A DNA stretch of 64,000 nucleotides. Source: Progne subis subis. Taxonomy: Eukaryota > Chordata > Aves > Passeriformes > Hirundinidae. The notes under the pieces are model-generated. The model ran no database searches. It was not told the DNA's origin and worked only from the letters and a program-made list of their open reading frames with translations. Shown piece by piece: positions 51,601 through 63,600 of this stretch; the stretch's first letter is position 1, and each line of letters begins with the position of its first letter. The DNA lies in the NCBI GenBank assembly GCA_022316685.1, contig JAKJHU010000038.1, positions 5,684,884-5,748,883 on the forward strand, written 5' to 3'. A program made the position numbers and the translations under genes.

Positions 51601-54600
51601 AGAACATTTGAACCAATTTGAAGAGCAGCTTCTCTGTATGATCTTAACCTGTTACCAAAAGCAAAAAGTTGCAAAACCTTACACTGAGAGTTTGGCATCA
51701 CTGGGTCGTCATTGAATGAAGAACTGTTTGGCTTTGCAAGCTAAAATATAGCTGGGACTGTAGACTTTGCACTGTGAAGTATCACCATAGAAGCTGCTTC
51801 CAAGAGCTGCTTAGCTGTGTGTGATTGAGGTGGCAAATGCAATGCCAGCTGGAGCACAGGACCCTTTGTTTCTGCATTTGCTGAGCAGCTTAATGTGGCA
51901 TTGTGTCCAAACTGACCCCCTGTGAGCTCTTCAGGGCACCGATGAGAGGATGGAAAGCAGGAGGACTGGAAAACAGAACTGTTTCACCTAAATAAACAAA
52001 AGTCAATGAGAGAAATACAGTGAGGAAGAAATGGGTTCATATTGGCTGCAAGTAATGTTCAGCAATAAACCCCTGAATGATATGGCTGAATTTGCAACTA
52101 TATTCTTGTGGATAATTAAGAGTTCTCTGAGGGTGTTATCTGAAGTAGCTCAGTTGGATTCTGCAGTGCCCACAGTGCATATTTTCTTTATAAGCAAATA
52201 ACCTCTTGCCAAACAAAATATGGTAAGTAAGCTAGAGGAGTCAAGAGTGTACCTGCAGGCAGCAGCTTAATGGTAATTTTTTTTTTTTAACTGCTGTATT
52301 GGGGAGGAATAGGGTTATATGCAGGAATAAACATGTCTCAGGCCTGTGTGTTTTTGTATGCAGTTAAGGTTGAAAAAGCACAGCCATTCTGAAATGTTAC
52401 ATAGCAGAATCCCTTTTGTGATTTGGTGCATTCGGAAGTGTTTGTTATTCGGAAGTGTTTGTTATTGTGTCTTGCTTGTTTTTCTTTTCTCTGTGTATTG
52501 GAGACCTCCTATACGGAAAGAAGCCACAGTCCTCTTAAAATGCACTTCTTTCTGTGGGCTGCCTCTACTCCTGCCTGGTGTTAGGGGCTAGCCCTGACAT
52601 GCGAATCTACAATGGCTTTGTCTCGTTCAGAAAATAGGCTGTGGCTAGTCTGGCATGTGACCAATAGCTGAAACATGTCAGCAGTCGCTAATTACATAGC
52701 TTCGATTTGTCTTCCTAAACTAGTCAAGTTTAATGAATGCCTTTGATGCCTGGGGGATTTCCAAAGCCCATTGTTTCTTGCCAGAAAACTGACTAAGAGG
52801 GGTCTGAATTAAGGTTCACCTGCCTGAATTTTTTTTCAGCTAGATCTGATTTCCTGTGACCTGTCCTGCTTTTTCTGATGGTGAGGTGGACAAACTGTCA
52901 GAATCCAAAAAATGTTCTGATTTATATTATGTAATAAGAGAAGGATGGGAGATAAGTCATCCTCCATCAATTCAGAAAGGGCAGCAGTCAGCAGAAGATC
53001 TTGCAGGCTTGTGGAAAAGCAGCTTCTTAAATTTGTGTATAAGTAAAAGACTGCAAATTAGTGGACAAAGGAGCAGGTTAAATCCCCTACCTTCTCCTCA
53101 GCTCAGAATTTGAAGGACAAATACCAATAGCCTGCTCCTTTCAGGTAAAATCAATATGAAAGGTGATATCATATGGAAGGAAGGGATGATAAGCATTTGG
53201 CAGTCATGAAGGGCTGGAAAAATTAAATTAATACAAATAAGGATTGCGTTGTCTTTCTTACAGGAAGTATTTCAGATGTTAATTGTTGTTTTCCTAACCA
53301 CAATATGTACATTTACTGTTCTGTCCAACAGATTATATAACATCCTTGCTTCCTGGCCTGCCAAAAGATATTTGGATTGGTTTACAGTTCCTGTTCAGTA
53401 CAAGGGAAAACAAATGGATAGATGAGAGTAGACTGTTGTATAGTAACTTTCACCCACTCCTGACAGGAAGATTAAGGAAAATTCCACTAGATGTAAGTTC
53501 TGACTTTTGACTTCTCTTGCCTATTGAGTAAAGAAATTTGGAATGTTGTATCAAAAAAAACCCCCAAGTAACAGACCAAATTCCCCAGTTAGTCATTTTA
53601 ATTGGCCAACAGAGTGGCTGACAGTACTGGGGTTCTATTTATCTTTACTTGGATGACAACTTCTGAAGTGTATTTCACTTAGGAAAACACTGAGTCCAGG
53701 CATCTCGTAGTGTTTGTAAAACAGGTAAGCTGTATTGCACCACTCCTTTGAAACTTCTTAAACAAGTTCAGACAGCTGGGGTTCTCCTAGACTCATGTTA
53801 CTTCACCTCAAATATGTTTATACCTTATTTGAGTCTGATAAGGATATTTCTGTGTCTCAGCTTTTTGATGAAGAATTTAACAATCAGTGCGGTGTAATCC
53901 TCAATGATCCCAAATCACAGTATGTTGGAACGTGGAATTTCACTGCTTGTGCTGACAGGCACTTCTTGGGTATATGCCAGCGGTCTGTAGGTAAGTCTGA
54001 AGAGTCAAAATAAATTGCAACCAGAGTATAAACTTAAGCTGCATGTGCCAGGAGACTTTAATGGATGTAAATTATTTCAGTTGAAGAGCAAGATTCTTGT
54101 AGAGACTAAGGAGGTAAATTTTCGAAAAGGAGAGTGTAGAGGAGGATCTGATGCCTGTTTTGTCAGCCTTTCAGAATTTTCCCTATTGTTTTTTCATAGC
54201 CCAGTTCAGGGAGAATCTGTTTTCCTGAGAGACTTTGTGTGGTTTCAGTGGAATTATACTTTAGCAGATGGGTCTTTATTGTTCTATGGGTATAGAGGTC
54301 ATGTACACTGAGGGGTGGAACAAGTGACTCCTTTTTCCTTTTCAGAACTATGGAAGTGAGAAGCCCTAGGCAGGAATCTCACGATATTTATATCCTCCTT
54401 AAATGCATCCTCTGTCTTTTAGTTCTGTGAGAATATAAAGTATCATAGACTCTTAATGCTGAAGTTGGTCTCTCCCCAGAGAAAACTTGAGAGTTGGTGT
54501 GAGTGGGATTTTTTAATCTGAACTAAAAATAATATTCAGAAGTACCCATGTGGGTTGGCCAATATGAATTACTGGAATAAGATCAAACACATATAGTTAT

Positions 54601-57600
54601 GTGTATTTGATTACTGCTATGGGCTAATGTTCAGCATAGTCACTTCTCTGTAGGTTCCTTTATATAAATAATCCTTTTAAGTGATGAACATACTATCTTC
54701 TAAAAAAAAAATCCAACACAAAGAAACCTAGTTGTACAAAACACCCAAGCCTACGCCCACCTTCTTCATTCTCAAATACGCAGAGATTTCCATCTCCTAC
54801 GCCACCACCTCCATTCAACATACAAAATCTTCTTTACTCAGTGCCAAATACTCCAGAAAACTTATGTGTTAGGATTAGAAGTCTAGATTGAAAAATGCGA
54901 AAAGGAGACTTATGAATTGGAGGTTGACAATGTATCTGTTTATATCAATCTCTTATTAGTCTGGAGTGACTAAATACTCAATGTTTCTTTGCCACAGCTG
55001 TAGAGGGTGTGATGATGACGGTTTTTGGACTGACATAGAATGTGTCCTGCTGTGGTCTGGTTAGGGATCTAAGGATAGTTTGGGTTGGGAGGGGCCTCAG
55101 CAGATTGTAGGGTCAGTTGTGGGAGAGTCCAAATTGTCTAGGGCTTTATCATTGGGAAAAAGACGATTCATCTTTTCATAGGAAATCTTGGCATGATTGT
55201 GATTTGCAGAATTTCTTGAGATGGTAATCATCAGCAATTATTTTTCAGAAGTGAACATTTTACTCTCTGCCTTGTTTCCAATTTGGTACCCTTTGTTGTG
55301 TGATGGCACCCTGGGTTCCATGGTTCTCTTTTGTAGCTGTTTACTAAGTGAAAGCATTTGGCAGCAGACAGTAACCACTTGAAACAATCTGTTTGAGCCT
55401 TGTCAGTTTTCTGATCTATTGAAAGCTGTAAATATCAAATTATTATTGTGTTTCTGTCATCTTGTGTTTTGGAAAATGGCCCTGTCAGCATATCAATCAG
55501 CCATTTATATACTGTTATTTATAGAGTAATGCTTCCCCTCACCCCTTGTAAGCCTTTTTCTACTTCAAATATTTTAAATATCAGGAGGGTTCTGCCTTTT
55601 GCAGAATGAATTTTTTTTTGGTTGTGTATAAAGCTTTTGGGGTTACCATCTGTATGCTTAACCTTACAACCTACAGGAGTATTTGCATTTTCTATTAACT
55701 GCAGTAGCCATGCATCACTGAGCTGTGTGCCTTCAGGTGTGGTGCTGGTAACTGTGATAACACTCCGTGCTCCGAGCACAAATATTGAATTACATCCCTC
55801 CCTATGCAAGCTGGATTTTCTGCAGTTAGTTAAGTGGAGGCGAAAACAGTTCTCACTGTATTCATGGATGGCAGTAAGGAGTTCTGGGTCTGTACTGTAC
55901 CAAGATTTGCATAGACAGGTTGTGTGGCCCATTTGATTTGTGCAGGCATAAATCCACAGGCTCCACAGAGATAAATGAGTCAAGTCAGCTGTTGCTATAT
56001 TACAGCAGGAGAGCACTTGCTCTCTTACATTTGTGTTTAATTAAAGTTATAGAATATGTTTTTAATTCAATAAATTATTTAGCAGTTAGTTAAAAATAAC
56101 ATAAAAAGATGTGAACCTAAGTTGATAAAGAGATATTTAATAATACATTGCCTAAAAATAATATTTTTAATATATATTTTTCTATCTAAGGTATCAAAGA
56201 TATTTGCTTCTAACAATAATTATCAGCATAATCTACTATCTAAGATTTCTTTTTTTTCCCCAAGTGTAGTCACACAGATTTTTCTGATTGTTACAGAGAG
56301 ATTGGGAGTTTAAAATACATTACAGTATTTAACTACCTAATTACTGGTTTTTTTTTTCTTACGTATAGGAACTGCTGATAACCAGACAGAGCAAGTCATT
56401 AATGAAACATTGAGCTATCAAAATATTCAATACATGTTAATTCTGAAGAATTTGACCTGGAATGATGCAATGGCTGCATGCATAAATAACAAGATGCAGC
56501 TGGTTAGCATCACAGATCAGTTCCAGCAGGCTTTTCTTGCTGTTCAGGCTGCTCTTCATAATTACCCACTCTGGACTGGACTCTTCAGCAGAGATGTAAG
56601 TTCTGGTTTTTCCTCAGACTGTGGCTTACGGTAATTTTTACAGTTGCTTGAAACAAAACCTGAGTTATAGAAATGCAGTTACAAATTACTTTCTGGGCTC
56701 TTTTCATTTAGGGATAACCATCTGGAGTGTCTCAAATATTTTAAACCAAATTACATATTCTTGAACTGCACTGGATGAATTGATGATGATGATAAAATTC
56801 TTTTAAAAGACTGATGATGAAGGGATATATTATAGGGTGGCAGCAACATAGATTACTGAGTCATCTCTTTTGTTTACAATTAGTAATGAGTGTTGCTATT
56901 TAATATCATCACCACTGTTCCCAGTACCACTCTAGAAAGATGGCCCAAAAATCTGTTTTGGAAGGGAGAAACTAGAAGTGGCAAATAAAATTCAAAATGA
57001 ATCATTGAATACTTGTGGAGATATATTTGTGAAGTTTAACTTAGATTGTGTTGTTACTGCGTGTTATTTGAGCCCATGTTTTGTGTTTGAGGGAGGCATC
57101 TCTGAGACAAGTTAGTGGGTTTTTCTTTCTCCCTATGGTTTTGGGGTTTTTTAGTGGTTTTGTTTGTTTGTTTTGTTTTTTGAGGGTTTTTTTTGGTCAA
57201 AAAAAAATTGAATAATGCAGGAAGTGCTGCTTTTATCTTTATTAGCTGGAGGACCTCTTGAAAATCTTTATTGTGGATTGATAGCTGTCTCAGCTTTAAT
57301 GGGATGGCTTGGACTCGCTGGCAAGGTTTATCTTTTTTGTCAAGCATATAAGTGTAGAGATAATTGCAAGAAAAAAGTTAGAATTCTTTTAGAGGTGCCT
57401 TACCTACAAAGTATGGTGGTGCTCACTCAGCACTGGGCTGTTATGTTCTTCTGTTGTCAGTTCTGGGCTACTGAATACTTTAGCAAAGTAGGGGAAAACA
57501 GAAATTGTAGTATATACTTTATGGAGAATATTTTTAATTTTTTAAAGGAAATAACAGTTTAATCTTAGTGAAAATGAGGAAACCAGACAACCTATTTTCC

Positions 57601-60600
57601 TGGTTTTTTTATCTATAAATGATGATCAATTGATTTATTTTGGGCACAATTAAAATGTCACATGAAAGGAAATTATAATGCAACTGGTCAGTAGAACCTG
57701 TTACTCCAGTGCTGAAATCAGACACAAAATAGACATAAAAGATAAATTCCGCAACAGTGGAGGGATTTCCCAAAGGCTTTCAAATATAAGAGTTCTAAAT
57801 AATAGCATGCTGCTTGTTTGTGGTTTTTTTCTTCCTGCATCCTCCATGGCAGGAACACATCTGATGTATTAAATCAATTAAATATTTAATAGATTACTTT
57901 CAACTCAGTATGGAGTAACGGAGGCTGGACTTTCTTCTCAGTTATTACCACTTTTCCAAGACCAGGAGATTATATTCACCATTGCTTTTGTAGATGCAAA
58001 TGATGCAATTTGGACATCCTATTGCTAGGCCTTCCTCCCTAAGTACAGTAGTGGAACATCACCTTTGGATAATTTGCCATTCAGCTAATATGTGTTTTTG
58101 CAACTGCAGAACTTAAAATAACAAAGCTTGTTATATTGTGAGCAGGAAATCAGCTCGTGAGGGCAGTGGAGCAATTGCAGTTCTCATCAGAGACACCGAA
58201 AATGCCTAGCCAGTGTAAATATATTATCATATCATTTACTGCAACTTATATTTTTTTTTTACTATGTAAGCTTCATTCCTTTTGCTTAAATAATGCTAGG
58301 GTGGAAAACATTATGGCTGGCTGGATGGGAAACACGTGAGTTTTAGTCGCTGGTCTGAAGATGATGAAGAAACAAACGAAGAATGTGTGTTTTTGGACAC
58401 TGATGGCTTCTGGAGAACTTCTGACTGTTCCTCTGAAAATCGAGGTGCTATTTGCTACGCATCAGAAAGTATGTATGCTACCGTAATTTTTATAAAAATT
58501 GGCCTTTATTTCATTATGAAATATATTCCATGTTTCCAGCTTGTAACATCAAAATTACAACTTTTTAAATTTCTTCTGATTTCTATGCCATTGGGGAAAA
58601 AAAAGAGGGGAGGGGAGAGCATGCACCTGTTGGTCTTAATCTAATTGTACCTTAGAAATAAATTCAGCATGGATGCATTGGGTCAATACCCTTATTGCCA
58701 ACTGATTCTATCTTTACACTGCTTCTCTAAGATTGTTACATACTAATCTCTCCCGCTTGCCTGTGAGAGAAGATAAAAATATCTGTACTATTTACACCTT
58801 AATATTTGGACCTCCTGAAATCTGTTCAGACATGGAATTTTTCTAAAGGGAGAGGGTACATGACTATATGGAGAAGAAAGGTAGAAGGTAGACACTGAAT
58901 TGAAAATTAACATCATCTGAAGTTCACAAAACCCTTCTAAATATCTACTAATTATAACAAGACAGGGATATAGTAAGAGGGCTTTTTTTTTTTTAATTTC
59001 CAGGAAAGAGCTGTGCTAGTTGTGTATCCTTCAGAAAAAGATTTTTTTGATATATCATCACAGACTTCTTCCCTATGAGACCATTAGGATTTTTTTTTTG
59101 TTTTATTCTGTGAGGGGGATACAAGCCATTGTACATCCTGAGCCACAGTTAAGTGTAGTGTTATGACATCATTAACTGTTTTGTGCTTACAAGCCAGGGA
59201 ACTGTAGAAAGAGTCCTTCTCATTCCTCAAGTATTAGATAAAGCCATAGCACTAAGATGTGTGAAGTAGCTTATTTATTACAGTGATCTGCATTGCACAA
59301 GAGGCAATAAGAGCTTTAAGTTATTGGCCTATACTTAGCACTTTTATGTAGGGGTTTTATTTTTAAATCTATTTAAAATAACTGTGAAAACTGGCAAGTA
59401 TTCTTTAGTAGAGCTTACTGCTGGTTTTGTTACTTTAAAAAAAATCACCATCACGAGGAAACTGAAAACACCACATATAAAGGATGACAACTTAATTTGT
59501 CATACATGTTTTTAAGTGGTACCTGAAAGTGGTTTGTGGGGTGCCTGGTCAGGTGGTGTTATTAGTAATTCTTGTCCTGATGTTGTCTTGTCTTTTTTTT
59601 TTTAGAAAAGACTGAAAAAGAACAAGTTACACAAGTCAAGTGCCCACATAAGATTAAAAATACACCCTGGATATCATTTAGAAACAATTGTTACACTTTT
59701 ATGATAACAAAAAATAGATGGAGAGAACTGAAGCCTCAAGAAGCTCATCATCTATGCAGGAACATGAGTAAGTACTTTGTCATACTGCAGATATTTCTGG
59801 ACTTGGATCAGCTCGAGGGAGATGAGTGTTAGATCTGAGTCACTGTCTTACAGTGACAGGCAGAGAGTGAATGCTGAGAAAGGCTGGAGCAGTAATGTTG
59901 CACTGCCTGATGCTGTTTGCCCTTGCACTACCCTGATAAAAAGTGCCAGAGCATGGATAGGAGAGTTGAAGAATGAGGCAGCTTGGAACCACTGAACTCT
60001 GAGATCTCTGAAATATGGCTGTGTTTGGTTGGGGTTTTTGTTATAATATGCCAGTTTTAAATAGTTTGGGTAATTGTTATACCCTTGGCAACATTCTGGT
60101 TTTGCAGTTACATTTACTTCCTGGTTTCCTGCTGCCTCCAGGTTTGCTGTGTGGAACACTTAGGTGAACAAAGTAAATAAACAGAAAAGCACATGGATGT
60201 TTTCTGTCCAGCTGAGTAACGTATTACCTTAGGAACAGCTTTCCTCTTGTATTGAACCTTCAGACATTCATCTTTCCAAAAATTATTTTTATTTTTTTGT
60301 GAATTTCTTTCAGTTCAGTCTTTTTTTAATACTGTTTCTCTACTAGGGTGGTTCAAGCAAATCATGAAAGTTTGCTGGTATTTTTATGTTCTATGCAGAG
60401 AATTTTTACTGCGTACAACTTGAAGTGACAATAGGATCCACAAATATCTCTGGAGCTGAAATCTTTCACTTATCCACAAAACTAGGGATAGTACCATTGA
60501 TAATACATTTGAAAATTGGTTTTGCACTGTTCAATTAGTGTATAAGATAAAGATCTGGCCTTTACAGATGTTAACCTATCTGTAATAATTTTTAACAAAA

Positions 60601-63600
60601 ATAGAAAAAAAAAGTTTATTTTTTAACTTAAAGGTGAATTTGTAAGAGAGTAATGTAAAAAAAAAATTTCTCAACAGACCCTGAAGCATTTGTTCTGAAT
60701 GTTCGAGATGAAGAGGAGAATGACTTTGTTACTGAGCAGCTTCATTCATTCAGTGGTCTGGCTCTGTGGGTCTGGCTGGGTGTGATTTATGATGACAGTG
60801 GTAAGATTTAAGAGTTTGGGTTTTCTTCTTATTAACTGGATTGGAGACAAAATTTGCAGCATTAAGTGCATGTTTCTTGCATGTTTCATTTTATAACTAA
60901 AGTCAAAGTGAATGCAAACCTGTAACAATGATTTCTATTTGTACTTACCTTCTAGAAGAAAATAACTTGACATGCTCTCTGTTTGAGTGATAATTAGATC
61001 CAATATGTTTTGTTCAGTCTAAATTTGATTTGCTTGCAAAGCAGGACTTAAAATGGCCAGGATGAGTAATGCTAACATATTTAGCATTGGATGTGGAACT
61101 GATTTAGAGTAACTTTCAGTATCCCAGCGTTTTTTCCAAAGCGAACATCTGTTTATATCATTAATATATTCAAAGTTAAATGGTATTTGTAGACATAATG
61201 CCAGTGGTTTAATAAATATGCAATGTTTTCCACAGATAAAGTTCTCAAGTGGTATGATGAAACTCATCTGACTTACAATAACTGGAGGCTGGGAAGACCT
61301 ATCATAAAGAGGAACAGTTTTTTTGCTGGTGTAAATCTTGATGGGTTTTGGGATATTTATAATTATTCTCAAAGTTGGCATGCTAATCACTACAACATGT
61401 ACAGTATTCTCGCCTGTAAAATCGAAAGGGGTGAGTAGTATTGGAGTGTTGGATGAGGGTCATAATTTAAATCATGACTCCTGCTGAATAAGGCTTAGGT
61501 TTTGCTCTTAGTGAAACACATGGCACAGCTGTCATGAGCATCTGGGGTCATCTGATCAGTGTGCATCAGAGCAGTGTAATACTCTGATCAGGAGAAATGT
61601 GTTTGCTGTGCTCATCCAGCAACTGCTGAATGCAGTGTTGCAAGTAGCAAAAGTAAACTTTTGCTTGGAAGTGGCTTGTACTGAGCACTTTAAAGCTTGA
61701 GTTACACTGATATAGATGGATTTTAATGCTTTCTGTATTTTTCCTAGTAACATGAAAGAAATGCACCTAACTTATCTTCTTACTCTTTGAAATAGGACCC
61801 CAACAGCACAAGCCTCCATTGCCCAACACTATTCCACATGGAAACAGAACATACCGGATCCTTCAGAAAAAATTAACGTGGTACGAGGCATTGAGATTGT
61901 GCCAACAAAATAACAGTGATTTAGCAAGTGTACACAGTGAATCAGAACAGCTATTTCTAGAAGATATTGTCAAACGGGATGGTTATCCTCTGTGGCTTGG
62001 GTTGTCAATTCATGATGTAAGTATATACTGTTGGGGACATCAGTAACAGATCTGTAAATAATATTTTGGACAAGATACAAAATATTTTCTGATTTTTTTT
62101 CCAGTTCCTTAGAATCTCTTTTCCATAGAGTATATTTTCAACCTTGTGTTATGTGTTAATTATAAATTTTGGTGAAAGTAGGCACACTGAGATACTTCTT
62201 CCTAATACTGACGGTTTACAATAATACCATGTTCTCAAATCATTCCTTGCAGCACAAGGAAGTGTGATTTACAGTGCTGCTCCTAGAGGCTTCAAACTTT
62301 ATGGCCCTCTGTAGAATCAGATTTCATTAGCAAAGCGAGACAGACAAGGCTGTGTGGAACCTGTTTTGTTGAGGTCAGGACTGGCTCTCCAGTTCAGGAA
62401 CTGGCTCTCAGTAAGTTCAGTGTCCATTCTCCCGAGAAATGCAATAGCAGGAGACAGCTGCAGGTCTTCTTCCTCTGTCTGCTTTACTATGGAGCCAGAA
62501 GCCTGTGGCCCTGACCCTGCTCCCCTCACTAATTGCCAGACCTGGTGACAGGAGTTAGTTGGCAGGAATACTCCTCTGCAGAGGTGTGTCATTTCTGTGC
62601 ATACCTGTGTGTGAGTCCCTCACAACTGACTCCTCATTGGCATGAGTTTCCAGGAATGTATCTGAAGTAGGAGCTAGCGCTGCAGACCATCCCTGAGCTG
62701 CCCAGCTTTACTCACTGAGGCCATCTCAACAATTTAGCAGTTTGCAATGTATCCACTAGTGTTCATAGCAGGGAAGGCAGATTGCTTAAATGAAACAGCA
62801 GGGTGGAACTAAGTTAAATGTTCCCCGTAGGATAAAACAGGCACATTGCAGGTTTAAACTTGCAAACATGCTGTCCTTTCTTAGTTCCCACAAATAATAA
62901 AAATTTCTAAGTTAAGAAAATGCAAACTGTGTTGTACATTTATTTGCTGTGAATTTAGATGAGACCACCTGCTCTTTAATTTATCACTCTACAAATATTG
63001 CTACATGATTTATTTCATGATGGATGACATTTAAAGTACAGTCACATATGGTTTAAAAGTTGCGGATTTTTTCTTTAATTAGGGAAGTAAAGCTAATTTT
63101 GAATGGTCAGACGGAAGTGACTTTGACTACTATCCCTGGGAATTGGAAAACTCAAATACTACTGAGAACTGTGTTCTGTTGGATACTAAAGGATTTTGGA
63201 ACCGTACAAAATGTACAAATGTTGCTGAAGGTGCCATTTGCTATAGCCCTCCAAACAGTAAGTGTTATTTTTAAGGTTTTGTGTAGCTGCCTTTACATGT
63301 TGTATTTAGAAGTAGAAATGAAGGTTGAAATACTGCACGTGGTTCCATTTTTAGAAGAGTTTTCTATCAGGAATGATACAATGCTTTTTAATACTTTAGC
63401 GAGATAAATTCTCGTCATTCCAGTGGTGAAAACCTAAATCAAATCTGGTTACTTCTTGATCACCTGTGATAGGAATATCAAATGTATGTATCTTTTCTAA
63501 ATCAGAGTACTTATCAAATATATATATAACAAATGTCAAACCCCACCAAAAAAGCAATAAAAAAGTTGTTCCCAAGCCTTTGGGATTTGTCTTATGCTCA

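Noticed and set aside
62317..62592. Overlapping open frames in LY75 intron 30 as an extra exon
   Set aside because: CTLD9 is already complete with exons 30 and 31 joined in phase 0; an added exon would split a conserved domain.
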